Assembly: GCA_002839245.1 (NCBI GenBank)
Contig: PGXR01000121.1
Span: 1-15,572 of the forward strand
Source: Spirochaetae bacterium HGW-Spirochaetae-7
GTDB taxonomy: Bacteria; Spirochaetota; Spirochaetia; Treponematales; UBA12059
Reading direction: 5' to 3'
Length of the DNA: 15,572 nucleotides
Shown: positions 1 to 7,461 of the stretch, in pieces
How positions within the stretch are numbered: position 1 is the stretch's first letter
How the letters are laid out: each line of letters opens with the position of its first letter
The notes under the pieces: generated by a model
The model's database searches: none
Told to the model about the DNA's origin: nothing
What the model saw: the letters and a program-made list of their open reading frames with translations, nothing else
Position numbers and translations under genes: made by a program

Positions 1-1
1 G

Positions 2-361
2 TTCGAGACGCTGGCCAAGGAAAAGTTCAAGGCAGGGCTGGCGCCCCTCGCGGCAGCCATGGTCGTTTCGCTTGACGACGCCGCCGTGCTCAAGGCCGCC
101 AAGGCTCAGTACGGCACGGGTCTCTCCCGGCTGATCTACGGCTTCGCCCGCATCGAGCGTGCCGCCCTCGACGGCACGATGTGGCAGGCGACCGCGCGCA
201 TGACCGTACGCTGCGTCGACTTCGCTACCGGCATGATACTGTACAGCGTCGAGAAGACCGCCATAGCCGTCGCCTCCGACGAGGCCACGGCCCGCCGCTC
301 CGCGATGCTCCAGGTGTCCAGGGACGCCGTGGCCAAGGACCTGATGGCCAACCTGCCATAA
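2..361 (+). CDS. C-terminal fragment of an unidentified protein
   Basis: The reading frame is open from the first bases of the window, so the 5' end lies outside it; about 119 residues are visible and the ATG at 59 is probably internal. The visible part alternates predicted strands and helices and contains a strand-turn segment, VDFATGMILYS, followed by an Ala-rich C-terminal helix ending DLMANLP. This pattern resembles the C-terminal portion of LpoB/CsgG-like or LPP20-like envelope lipoproteins, but that is only an impression from the fold pattern and no diagnostic motif is visible. The N-terminus, where a signal peptide or lipobox would be, is missing. The gene ends 19 bases before a strong terminator, so it is the last gene of its transcript. 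Confidence 0.7.
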   Translation, partial: FETLAKEKFKAGLAPLAAAMVVSLDDAAVLKAAKAQYGTGLSRLIYGFARIERAALDGTMWQATARMTVRCVDFATGMILYSVEKTAIAVASDEATARRSAMLQVSRDAVAKDLMANLP

Positions 362-380
362 TTCTCCCGCCCGATGACGC

Positions 381-417
381 AAGGAAGGCCGCCGGAACAA
401 CCGGCGGCCTTCCTTTA
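381..417 (+). terminator. Intrinsic terminator with a perfect 15-bp stem
   Basis: A perfect 15-bp inverted repeat (381-395 with 401-415) encloses the 5-nt loop AACAA and runs into a short T-rich end (TTCCTTTAT). It lies 19 bases after the stop codon of the upstream gene. The adenylate cyclase gene on the other strand ends at 468, so the hairpin may serve both converging transcripts, although the T-run is better on the plus strand. Confidence 0.85.
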
Positions 418-467
418 TGGTGGCCCGGGCGAGGCTCGCGGTAGGCTGTCGTAGACCTTGATTGCTT

Positions 468-2084
468 CTAGGGAGTTTTTTCCTTGGCCTTTTCCACCGG
501 CTTGGGCGCCATGGTCTTCCGCAGGCACGTCTCGAGGTAGAAACGCGAGGCGCCGTCTTCGTGCACGTCTTCCAGGGCTCGCTTGAAGTAGAAGACGCCC
601 TGGGAATAGTCCTTCTGGTAGTAGGCGAGCATCCCCTGCTCGAAAAAAGTGTTCGCCCGCATCTTCCGCTCGAAAAGCTCGGCCGGGAGCCCGTCGAAAA
701 TCTCGAACGCGGAAATAGGCGCGTCCTTGCCCCTGACCCGGACCTTGCCTATGAACCGATACTTGTACTTGCCCGGATCCTCGAGCAGCATGAACGTCTG
801 CTCGCTGATGACGAGCGGAATGTTGAAGACCTTCGCTATCTGTTGCAGGCGGGATGACAGGTTGACCGCGTCCGATATGACCGTCCCCTCCATCCGGTCG
901 GAGACGCCGACGACGCCCAGCATAAGCGGGCCGGTATGGATGCCTATTCCCATCGATATGGGCCGGTAATTCATGTTGGCGCGGTGTCCGTTGTATATGA
1001 CCATCTGCTTCTGAATCTCGACGGCGCTCTCCACTGCCTGGTCGGCTCCGCGGCTGTCGGCAAAGAGTCCCATGATACCGTCGCCCATGTACTTGTCGAT
1101 GAAGCCGCCGTTGGCATTGATTATGGGAACGACGCGCGACAGGTAGGAATTGACGAAAGCAAAGCTCTCCTCCGGCGTCAACTGCTCCGACAGCTCGGTA
1201 AAGGCCCGGATATCGGAAAAGAAGACCGTCATGTTCTTCTTAACGTGATCGCCCAGTTTCAGATCGAAGAAATCCACCTTCTGCAGGTGGTTCAGGAATT
1301 CCGTCGGAATGAAACGCTTTATCGAGGCGGTGACCATGGTGGTGTAATCGTCGAGCGCCGTATCTTCGGGCGCCGGCTTGGCAAGCTCGAACATGACGGC
1401 CAGCAGTACGGCCACGCCCATCAATCCGTCAACCGCCGCCACCACGACCGGCACGTAGGGGACTAAGGCGGCGCCGAAACCGGAATCAAGCAATGCAAGT
1501 ACGGAGAGCACCGCGGCTGCGCTCCAGGTCAAGCCCCAGGGCACGGAGCCGGCTAGCAGCCGAGTGGCGGACGGGGAAATCCTGGCCGCGCGCGCGAAAA
1601 ACGGGGTGGCGGCCAGCGACTGCAAGGCGAAAAGCGCCATGGCGACGGCTTCGATGAACCGGTATTGTGACGGATCCAGGAAGAACCCGGCGATTGCGCC
1701 TGCCCCGGCAAGCCCCGCAACCGCGTACGAGACCCCGCGCCAGGCCTTGTGGATCTGGCGGTCGCAGGCGAGGTCGGTCACGAGCGCCAGGATGGCGCGA
1801 GACAAGGCCGCCAGGAGCAACGCCACCGGGAATGTCGGCAAGCTGGCAAGCGAAGAGATGAAGGGAGCGCCCCGAACCAAAGCTGACACGCAAAACAAGA
1901 GCGCAGCCGCCCGATAGGCGACGTGGTTCTTCCGGTACGCGGTGAGGGCAAGCGCAAAGGCTGCCAGGCCGAACCAGAACCACAGGAGGCCGAGCTGCCC
2001 CGCGGGTATGATGCCCGAGGCAGATTCGACAAAATTTTTTACAAGCATATACTCATAGTAACCTTTCCCCGCGGACTTTTCCAT
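468..2084 (-). CDS. Membrane-anchored class III adenylate cyclase
   Basis: Makes cAMP from ATP at the inner face of the membrane. With the chosen start the protein is 538 residues. It has about seven hydrophobic segments (roughly 29-50, 56-76, 85-105, 114-136, 143-164, 176-199, 206-234), then a class III cyclase domain (about 280-465), then a short helical tail (about 475-522) resembling one TPR-like unit. Catalytic residues are all present: metal-binding D291 (FFSDIR) and D335 (KYMGDG), adenine-specifying K331 and D405, and transition-state N408 and R412 (VNLSSRL). The Lys/Asp pair indicates ATP rather than GTP. The start at 2084 is preferred because AAAGGA lies about 5 bases upstream; an in-frame ATG at 2144 would add 20 polar residues but has no clear ribosome-binding site. 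The seven-helix region probably senses a signal, as in 7TM receptor-type bacterial cyclases, but no ligand can be inferred. It is transcribed divergently from the hydrogenase operon. Confidence 0.92.
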   Translation of the reverse strand: MEKSAGKGYYEYMLVKNFVESASGIIPAGQLGLLWFWFGLAAFALALTAYRKNHVAYRAAALLFCVSALVRGAPFISSLASLPTFPVALLLAALSRAILALVTDLACDRQIHKAWRGVSYAVAGLAGAGAIAGFFLDPSQYRFIEAVAMALFALQSLAATPFFARAARISPSATRLLAGSVPWGLTWSAAAVLSVLALLDSGFGAALVPYVPVVVAAVDGLMGVAVLLAVMFELAKPAPEDTALDDYTTMVTASIKRFIPTEFLNHLQKVDFFDLKLGDHVKKNMTVFFSDIRAFTELSEQLTPEESFAFVNSYLSRVVPIINANGGFIDKYMGDGIMGLFADSRGADQAVESAVEIQKQMVIYNGHRANMNYRPISMGIGIHTGPLMLGVVGVSDRMEGTVISDAVNLSSRLQQIAKVFNIPLVISEQTFMLLEDPGKYKYRFIGKVRVRGKDAPISAFEIFDGLPAELFERKMRANTFFEQGMLAYYQKDYSQGVFYFKRALEDVHEDGASRFYLETCLRKTMAPKPVEKAKEKTP

Positions 2085-2212
2085 CGTTTCCTTTTGGGAT
2101 GCGATCGTCGCCCCGGATAGCTGTTTTTGTTGCACATCCTGCATTTTCGTGTTTTACTATACGATATATTATGTTCGATAATTGAAATTTGATCATAAAA
2201 AACGTTTCGTTC

Positions 2213-2228
2213 ACAATCACCCGATTGT
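2213..2228. promoter_or_regulatory. Short inverted repeat overlapping the hydrogenase -35 region
   Basis: ACAATC and GATTGT form a perfect 6-bp dyad separated by ACCC. It overlaps the first bases of the proposed -35 box at 2225-2230, a position typical of a repressor or activator site. A Rex-type half site (TTCACAA, 2210-2216) can be read here, but the matching left half is absent, so I do not call it Rex. The regulator is unknown. Confidence 0.35.
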
Positions 2229-2253
2229 CATTATTTTCCAGCTGGGATACACT
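2225..2253 (+). promoter_or_regulatory. Probable sigma70-type promoter of the hydrogenase operon
   Basis: TTGTCA (2225-2230, 5 of 6 matches to the -35 consensus) is spaced by 17 bases from TACACT (2248-2253, 4 of 6 matches to the -10 consensus). The predicted start near 2260 would leave a leader of about 48 bases before the ATG at 2308, which is preceded by AGGGGG at 2295-2300. Confidence 0.55.
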
Positions 2254-2267
2254 GCGGCATAAATACT

Positions 2268-2287
2268 ATCGATACATACTTATCGAT
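2268..2287. promoter_or_regulatory. 7-6-7 palindrome in the hydrogenase leader
   Basis: ATCGATA (2268-2274) and TATCGAT (2281-2287) are perfect inverted repeats separated by the 6-bp spacer CATACT. The element lies just downstream of the predicted transcription start and upstream of the ribosome-binding site. It fits a dimeric transcription-factor operator, or could form a small AU-rich hairpin in the leader RNA. No known regulator can be assigned from the sequence. Confidence 0.4.
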
Positions 2288-2307
2288 GATTTTCAGGGGG
2301 TACACAT

Positions 2308-2787
2308 ATGGCAGTCGCTCAGATCGAGTTCTCGAAAGAGCTCCAGAGCTTCGTGCGCGAATGGAGAGACAAGCCGGGAAACTTGATCATGATCCTCCAT
2401 CGCGTGCAACAGGAGTTTACCTACATCCCGAGAGAGGCCGCGGAGCAGTTGTCGAGGGACTTGAAAATTCCCTTGGCCAAGATCTACGGCGTGATCACCT
2501 TCTATCATTACTTCAAGACCACGAAGCCAGGCAAGCACCGCATTTCCATATGCCTCGGCACGGCATGCTATCTCAAGGGCAGCCAGAGCCTGATCGAGGA
2601 AACGGAAAGCATCCTGGGCATTTCGGGCAGCGAAGTGACCGAAGACGGACTCTTCTCGATCGATGCGGTCCGTTGCGTCGGTTGCTGCGGATTGGCGCCG
2701 GTCATGATGGTGGGCGACGAAGTATACGGAAAGCTGACCAAGGAACAGGTCCCCGAGATAATAGCGAAGTACAGGAACATCGGATAG
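2308..2787 (+). CDS. hndA: NuoE-like [2Fe-2S] subunit of NAD(P)-linked [FeFe]-hydrogenase (HndA/HydC type)
   Basis: Electron-transfer subunit carrying one thioredoxin-like [2Fe-2S] cluster. The 159 residues match the family's usual size. An N-terminal helical bundle (about 1-75, with the conserved IPREAAEQLSRDL and YGVITFYHYF segments) precedes the thioredoxin-like cluster domain. Cluster ligands follow the NuoE pattern C-x4-C then C-x3-C: C82, C87, C123 and C127; C126 is an extra cysteine. The ATG at 2308 has AGGGGG seven bases upstream. It is the first gene of a five-gene operon, with four bases between its stop and the next start. In T. maritima HydABC and Desulfovibrio Hnd enzymes the equivalent subunit relays electrons between the flavoprotein and the catalytic subunit. 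Gene symbols here follow the Hnd nomenclature; HydC would be equally valid. Confidence 0.93.
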   Translation: MAVAQIEFSKELQSFVREWRDKPGNLIMILHRVQQEFTYIPREAAEQLSRDLKIPLAKIYGVITFYHYFKTTKPGKHRISICLGTACYLKGSQSLIEETESILGISGSEVTEDGLFSIDAVRCVGCCGLAPVMMVGDEVYGKLTKEQVPEIIAKYRNIG

Positions 2788-2791
2788 GAAC

Positions 2792-3331
2792 ATGCACTTC
2801 GCCATCTGCGACTTCCTCCTCGATATGATACAGAATTCGGTCGAGGCCGGCGCAAGTACCATAGCGGTCGGCGTCATCGAGGAGGGCGGCGTCCTGGATG
2901 CGTATGTCGAGGATGACGGAAAGGGAATGGACGAACTGGAACTGGAACGAGCCAAGGATCCGTTCTACACCGACGGGAAAAAGCATCCCGGGCGGAGGAT
3001 GGGTCTCGGCATTCCGTTCCTGCTGCAGTCGCTGGAGATAGCGGGGGGGTCGTACGAGTTGCGGTCCCGCAAGGGCGAGGGCACGAGCTTGTCGTTCCGT
3101 TTCCCGGCAGATGGCATCGATACCCCGCCGACGGGCGACCTGGCAGGACTTTTCCTGTCGGCGATGTGCTTCGACGGCGATTACGAACTGAAAGTACTGC
3201 GCCGGGCTCCAGCCCGGGATGTCGGGTACGAGATCAGGCGATCCGAGATCCTCGACGCCGTCGGGGACTTGAGCGACGCGGGCGCGCTGCTGGCCGCCCG
3301 GGAATTCCTGGCTTCGCAAGAGGCCTCGTAA
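2792..3331 (+). CDS. Stand-alone GHKL-type ATPase within the hydrogenase operon
   Basis: A 179-residue protein whose first about 105 residues form a histidine-kinase-like ATP-binding (HATPase_c) domain. Visible motifs are the N box (D11 and N15 in FLLDMIQNSVEAGAS), the G1 box EDDGKGM (40-46), the G2 box RRMGLGI (68-74) and a GEGTSLSF segment (95-102) matching the last ATP-lid or strand element. There is no H-box, dimerization helix, PAS domain or receiver, so it is not a complete sensor kinase. Residues 110-179 are a small extension I do not recognise. The ribosome-binding site (ATAGGAA) overlaps the end of hndA and the gap is only four bases, so it is clearly cotranslated with the hydrogenase. 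Similar small ATPase genes occur in some bifurcating hydrogenase operons, but I know of no established role. Assembly, regulation or anti-sigma-like kinase activity are all possible. Confidence 0.88.
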   Translation: MHFAICDFLLDMIQNSVEAGASTIAVGVIEEGGVLDAYVEDDGKGMDELELERAKDPFYTDGKKHPGRRMGLGIPFLLQSLEIAGGSYELRSRKGEGTSLSFRFPADGIDTPPTGDLAGLFLSAMCFDGDYELKVLRRAPARDVGYEIRRSEILDAVGDLSDAGALLAAREFLASQEAS

Positions 3332-3345
3332 CGAAAGGAACAATC

Positions 3346-3741
3346 ATGGCAAAGATGAACCTTGAACAGCTCCGGAAGCTCCGAGAGGAGAAGAAGGGTG
3401 ACATGGTCAGGCGTAACGTTGAAGGCAAGAATATCCAGATAATCGTAGGGATGGGCACCTGTGGCATCGCCGCCGGCGCAAAACAGACCTTCGACGAGAT
3501 AGTCAAGGCCGTGGAAGAGAACAAGATAAGCGCCGATGTCATCATCAGGCAGACTGGCTGCATGGGCCTGTGCTACGTGGAACCGACCGTCGAGATCGTG
3601 ATGCCCGGAATGCCGGCTACGATCTACGGCAGGGTAGACGTCTCCATCGCCCGAGAAATCGTAGCCAAGCACGTCGTCGGCAAGACGCTCGTCGAAAACC
3701 ATATCTACGACCGGCCCGCGGTCGATATCGTCAAGAGCTAG
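3346..3741 (+). CDS. hndB: Thioredoxin-like [2Fe-2S] ferredoxin, HndB type
   Basis: A 131-residue protein of the thioredoxin-like ferredoxin superfamily. It has an N-terminal charged helix (about 4-25), then the strand and motif GMGTCGIAAGA (35-45), and the motif TGCMGLC (70-76). Only three cysteines are present (C39, C72, C76), whereas NuoE-like clusters normally use four. The GTCGIAAGA form is what I recall for HndB-type proteins, so cluster binding is uncertain and the subunit may be structural or use a non-Cys ligand. The start at 3346 is chosen because AAAGGA (3334-3339) lies six bases upstream; earlier in-frame starts would overlap the ATPase gene deeply. It sits 14 bases after the ATPase stop and 16 bases before the NuoF-like gene, as part of the same complex. 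Confidence 0.88.
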   Translation: MAKMNLEQLRKLREEKKGDMVRRNVEGKNIQIIVGMGTCGIAAGAKQTFDEIVKAVEENKISADVIIRQTGCMGLCYVEPTVEIVMPGMPATIYGRVDVSIAREIVAKHVVGKTLVENHIYDRPAVDIVKS

Positions 3742-3757
3742 GGCGGAGGTCGAAATC

Positions 3758-5545
3758 ATGGCATACAAGCACTTTATATTGGTCTGCGGCGGCACCGGCT
3801 GCGTGTCGAGCCGCGCGGACGAGATCTACCACGAACTCATCGCCAACGCCGAGGCTATGGGCGTCAAGAACGACGTCCAGGTCGTAAAGACCGGCTGCTT
3901 CGGCTTCTGCGAAAAAGGACCGATCGTCAAAGTACTTCCGTCCGAGTCGTTCTACGTCGAGGTGAAGCCCTCGGACGCCAAGGAAATAATTTCAGAGCAG
4001 ATCGTCAAAGGCCGCGAGGTCACGAGGTTGCTCTACAAGGACGTACGACAGAAGGACCGCATCAAGCTGGAGGACATCCAGTTCTACCAGAAGCAGTACC
4101 GCATCGTGCTCCGCAACTGCGGCATCATAAATCCCGAAAACATCGACGAGTACATCGCCCGCGACGGTTACGCGGCAATCGAGAAGGTGCTGACGTCGAT
4201 GAAGCCCGAAGACGTCGTGGCCGAACTCAAGGCTTCGGGCCTCCGCGGCCGCGGTGGCGCAGGATTTCCGACCTGGCGCAAGTGGGACTTTTCCAAGAGC
4301 ACCGTCGCCGACCAGAAGTATGTTGTCTGCAATGCCGACGAAGGCGATCCTGGCGCCTACATGGACCGATCCACGGTAGAAGGCGATCCCCATTCGGTCA
4401 TCGAGGCGATGGCGATCTGCGGCTACACGGTCGGCGCGACCAAGGGCTTCATCTACATACGCGCCGAGTACCCGTTGGCCATCGAGCGCCTCAAGATCGG
4501 CCTCAGGCAGGCGCGGGAGTACGGACTCCTCGGCGACAACATACTCGGGACAGACTTCTGCTTCGACATCGAGATACGCCTCGGCGCCGGCGCCTTCGTC
4601 TGCGGCGAGGAAACCGCCCTCTTGCAGTCGATCGAGGGAAATCGCGGCATGCCCGTTCCCCGCCCGCCCTTCCCAGCAATCAAGGGCCTCTGGGGCAAGC
4701 CGACCGTCATCAACAACGTCGAGACCTGGGCCAACATACCGGTGATAATCACCAAGGGCGCCGCCTGGTTCTCCAAGATCGGCACCGAAACGAGCAAGGG
4801 CACCAAGGTATTCGCGCTGACAGGCAAGATCAACAACTCCGGCCTCGTCGAGGTGCCGATGGGCACGACGCTCCGGGAGATCATATACGACATAGGCGGC
4901 GGCATCAGGGACGGCAAGAAGTTCAAAGGCGCCCAGACCGGCGGCCCGTCCGGCGGCATCATCACCGAGGAATTCCTCGACCTGCCAATCGACTACGAGA
5001 GCCTGACCTCACTCGGTTCCATGATGGGTTCGGGCGGATTGATAGTCATGGACGAGGACGACTGCGTCGTCGACGTGTCGCGTTTCTACATGGAATTCTG
5101 CGTCGACGAGTCGTGCGGAAAGTGTTCGCCGTGCCGCATCGGCACCAACCAGATGCATTCACTGCTAGTCAAGTTCACCAAGGGACAGGGCAAACTCGAA
5201 GACCTCGAGAAACTCGAGAAGATAGGGCTGGCGATGAAGAAGGCAGCCCTCTGCGGCCTGGGGCAGACAGCCCCGAATCCGACGTTGTCCACCGTCAAGC
5301 GCTTCAGGGCGGAGTATCTCGAGCACATCGTCGACCACACCTGCCGCGCCGGAAAGTGCAAGAGCCTGCTGCTCTTCAGCGTCGACAAGGTCAACTGCAT
5401 CGGTTGCGGCCTGTGCGCGCGCAAGTGCCCGGTCAACTGTATTTCAGGCGACAAGACGCTGAAATTCACCATCGACGCCTCGAAATGCATCAAGTGCGGC
5501 GAATGCTTCAAGGCTTGCAAGTTCAGCGCCGTCCTCAAGAAATAA
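3758..5545 (+). CDS. hndC: NuoF-like flavoprotein subunit of [FeFe]-hydrogenase (HndC/HydB type)
   Basis: This 595-residue subunit binds NAD(P) and FMN and is where electrons are split or merged in bifurcating hydrogenases. Domains in order: an N-terminal thioredoxin-like [2Fe-2S] domain (C10, C15, C47, C51); an FMN/NAD-binding Rossmann-like core with GLRGRGGAGFPTW (161-173) and NADEGDPGAYMDR (192-204); an SLBB region; a NuoF [4Fe-4S] site (C453, C456, C459, C499); and a C-terminal ferredoxin module with two [4Fe-4S] motifs (C547, C550, C553, C557 and C577, C580, C583, C587). Conserved H527, C529 and C534 before the ferredoxin module could hold a further metal. The start has GGAGG eight bases upstream. 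The extra N- and C-terminal modules distinguish it from respiratory NuoF and match HydB/HndC. Whether NAD or NADP is used cannot be read from the sequence. Confidence 0.95.
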   Translation: MAYKHFILVCGGTGCVSSRADEIYHELIANAEAMGVKNDVQVVKTGCFGFCEKGPIVKVLPSESFYVEVKPSDAKEIISEQIVKGREVTRLLYKDVRQKDRIKLEDIQFYQKQYRIVLRNCGIINPENIDEYIARDGYAAIEKVLTSMKPEDVVAELKASGLRGRGGAGFPTWRKWDFSKSTVADQKYVVCNADEGDPGAYMDRSTVEGDPHSVIEAMAICGYTVGATKGFIYIRAEYPLAIERLKIGLRQAREYGLLGDNILGTDFCFDIEIRLGAGAFVCGEETALLQSIEGNRGMPVPRPPFPAIKGLWGKPTVINNVETWANIPVIITKGAAWFSKIGTETSKGTKVFALTGKINNSGLVEVPMGTTLREIIYDIGGGIRDGKKFKGAQTGGPSGGIITEEFLDLPIDYESLTSLGSMMGSGGLIVMDEDDCVVDVSRFYMEFCVDESCGKCSPCRIGTNQMHSLLVKFTKGQGKLEDLEKLEKIGLAMKKAALCGLGQTAPNPTLSTVKRFRAEYLEHIVDHTCRAGKCKSLLLFSVDKVNCIGCGLCARKCPVNCISGDKTLKFTIDASKCIKCGECFKACKFSAVLKK

Positions 5546-5557
5546 GGAGCAGACCCC

Positions 5558-7327
5558 ATGGTCAACGCCAAGATAAACGGGATTCCAGTACAGGTTGCCG
5601 AAGGCACGACGATACTCGACGCTGCCGAGAAGGTGAACGTACGCATTCCAAAACTGTGCTACAACGACGACCTGCCCGCCTGGGCAGCCTGCGGCATCTG
5701 CATCGTCAAGGTCGAGAGAAACCCGAAGATGCTCCGCGCATGCTGTACCCCCCTCGAAGAAGGCATGAGCGTCATCACCCATGACCCGGAGATAGTCCAG
5801 GTCCGCAAGACCGTCATAGAGCTGATCCTGTCGACCCATCCGGACGACTGCCTCCAGTGCCCGCGCAACCAGTCGTGCGAACTTCAGACCCTGGCTTCGG
5901 AATTCGGCGTACGCGAGCAACCCTTCGAGAAACGCCTCCGGGACCTGCCGATAGACACCTCGACCAAGTCGCTGATACTCAACCCCGACAAGTGCATTCG
6001 CTGCGGCCGCTGCGTTACTGTCTGCCAGCAGATGCAGAACGTCTGGGCGATAGAGTTCCTGGGGCGCGGCGAGAGCACTCGCATCGCCCCGGCGGCCGAC
6101 GTGTCGCTGGCCGACGGTCCGTGCATCAAGTGCGGCCAGTGTTCGGCCCACTGCCCGGTCGGCGCCATCTACGAACTTGACCAGACCAAGGAAGTCTGGG
6201 ATGCCCTGATGAAGGGTGGCGAGGAAGCCAAGACCTGCGTCGTACAGATCGCACCCGCGGTCCGCGTAGCGCTCGGCGAGGAATTCGGGCTCAAGCCCGG
6301 CACCGTGCTGACAAAGAAGATCTATTCAGCCCTGCGCCGCCTGGGCTTCGATACGGTCTTCGATACGAACTTCTCCGCCGACCTGACAATCCTGGAAGAA
6401 GGCACCGAGTTCGTCAAGCGCTTCACGGACTTTGCCTCAGGCAACAACAAGGAACTGATGCCCTTGATCACTTCCTGCTGCCCCGCCTGGGTCGATTACA
6501 TGGAAAAGTATTACGCGGACATGATCCCCAACTTCTCCACCGCCAAGAGCCCGATGCAGATGATGGGCTCGATGATCAAGACCTATTGGGCCGAGAAGGC
6601 CAAGGTCGACCCGAAGAAGATATTCTCCGTGGCCATCATGCCTTGTACCGCCAAGAAGTGGGAAAGCGGTCGCAACAAGGACATGTTCTCTTCCGGCGAG
6701 CGCGACGTCGACGTGGTCCTTACCACCCGCGAGCTGGCCAGGATGATAAAGCAGGCTGGAATCGACCTGGTCAATCTTCCCGAAGAGGAAGCCGACAGCC
6801 CGATGGGACCGTACACCGGCGCGGGCACCATCTTCGGCGCTACCGGCGGCGTCATGGAAGCGGCGCTCCGCTCGGCGTATTACCTTGTCACCAAGGAAGA
6901 CCTCAAGGATGTCAACTTTACCGGCGTCCGCGGGCTTTCCGGCATCAAGGAAGCCCGCATCCATATCAAGGGCATCGAGGTCCGCGTCGCCGTTGCCCAC
7001 CAGATGGGCAACATAGCTTCAGTCCTCGAGGAGGTCCGCAAGGCCAAGGCCGACGGCAAGGACGTCCCATGGCACTTCATAGAGGTGATGGCGTGCAGGG
7101 GCGGATGCATAGGCGGAGGCGGGCAGCCGTATGGCGCTACCGACGCGGTCCGCCAGCAACGCATGGCCGGCATCTACTCCGACGACGAGAAGAGCACCTA
7201 CCGATGCTCGCACCACAACCCCTTCATCGGTACGGTATACAAGGAATTCCTGGAGCAGCCGGGAAGCCACAAGGCTCACCAGCTGTTGCACACGCACTAC
7301 AGGAAGCTGGAATTGTACAATAAATAG
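5558..7327 (+). CDS. hndD: Catalytic H-cluster subunit of [FeFe]-hydrogenase (HndD/HydA type)
   Basis: Interconverts H2 with protons and electrons in the cytoplasm. The 589-residue protein has the full modular layout: a [2Fe-2S] domain (about 1-75; C34, C45, C48, C63), a His/Cys3 [4Fe-4S] segment (H94, C98, C101, C107), two [4Fe-4S] motifs (C146, C149, C152, C156; C189, C192, C195, C199), the H-cluster domain (about 225-525) and a C-terminal small-subunit-like tail. All three signatures are intact: TSCCPAW (305-311), MPCTAKKWE (361-369) and EVMACRGGCIGGGGQPY (509-525). Predicted H-cluster ligands are C308, C363, C513 and C517, with C307 as the proton-shuttle cysteine, by analogy with C. pasteurianum CpI. 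AAGGAG overlaps the upstream stop and sits eight bases before the ATG. Together with the NuoE- and NuoF-like partners this points to a group A3, electron-bifurcating type. Maturation needs HydE, HydF and HydG, which are not in the window. Confidence 0.97.
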   Translation: MVNAKINGIPVQVAEGTTILDAAEKVNVRIPKLCYNDDLPAWAACGICIVKVERNPKMLRACCTPLEEGMSVITHDPEIVQVRKTVIELILSTHPDDCLQCPRNQSCELQTLASEFGVREQPFEKRLRDLPIDTSTKSLILNPDKCIRCGRCVTVCQQMQNVWAIEFLGRGESTRIAPAADVSLADGPCIKCGQCSAHCPVGAIYELDQTKEVWDALMKGGEEAKTCVVQIAPAVRVALGEEFGLKPGTVLTKKIYSALRRLGFDTVFDTNFSADLTILEEGTEFVKRFTDFASGNNKELMPLITSCCPAWVDYMEKYYADMIPNFSTAKSPMQMMGSMIKTYWAEKAKVDPKKIFSVAIMPCTAKKWESGRNKDMFSSGERDVDVVLTTRELARMIKQAGIDLVNLPEEEADSPMGPYTGAGTIFGATGGVMEAALRSAYYLVTKEDLKDVNFTGVRGLSGIKEARIHIKGIEVRVAVAHQMGNIASVLEEVRKAKADGKDVPWHFIEVMACRGGCIGGGGQPYGATDAVRQQRMAGIYSDDEKSTYRCSHHNPFIGTVYKEFLEQPGSHKAHQLLHTHYRKLELYNK

Positions 7328-7329
7328 CC

Positions 7330-7383
7330 GGACGTTCGTGCCGACAAGCCAAGCCAGTAGGCTCGGCTTGCGGCACAACGTCC
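7330..7383 (+). other. Long imperfect hairpin directly after the hydrogenase operon
   Basis: Starting two bases after the hndD stop codon, a nearly complete inverted repeat folds around the loop AGTA (7356-7359). From inside out the arms are AGCC, CAAGCC, GTGCC and GGACGT, interrupted by one mismatch and two single-base bulges. No T-run follows, so it is not a standard terminator; the real one lies about 80 bases downstream. It may protect the 3' end of the mRNA, slow decay, or belong to a short 3'-UTR RNA. The stretch 7384-7461 between this hairpin and the terminator holds nothing I recognise. Confidence 0.6.
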
Positions 7384-7461
7384 CGGGTTGTCTCGGCACG
7401 GCTGCCTGATCATGGCGATTCCTCGCGTCAAGCGCGGTTTCAGGGGCTGCAGGATCGAGCC

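Noticed and set aside
2210..2216. Possible Rex (redox regulator) half site TTCACAA upstream of the hydrogenase operon
   Set aside because: The required mirrored half TTGTGAA is not present at the right distance upstream, so only one half matches.
4282..5784. A 500-codon plus-strand open frame overlapping the NuoF-like gene and the start of the H-cluster gene
   Set aside because: It is an out-of-frame shadow with a very Arg/His-rich translation, overlapping two unmistakable genes.
7384..7461. tRNA or structured RNA in the gap after the hydrogenase hairpin
   Set aside because: No T-loop consensus, cloverleaf pairing or recognisable RNA family motif could be found.
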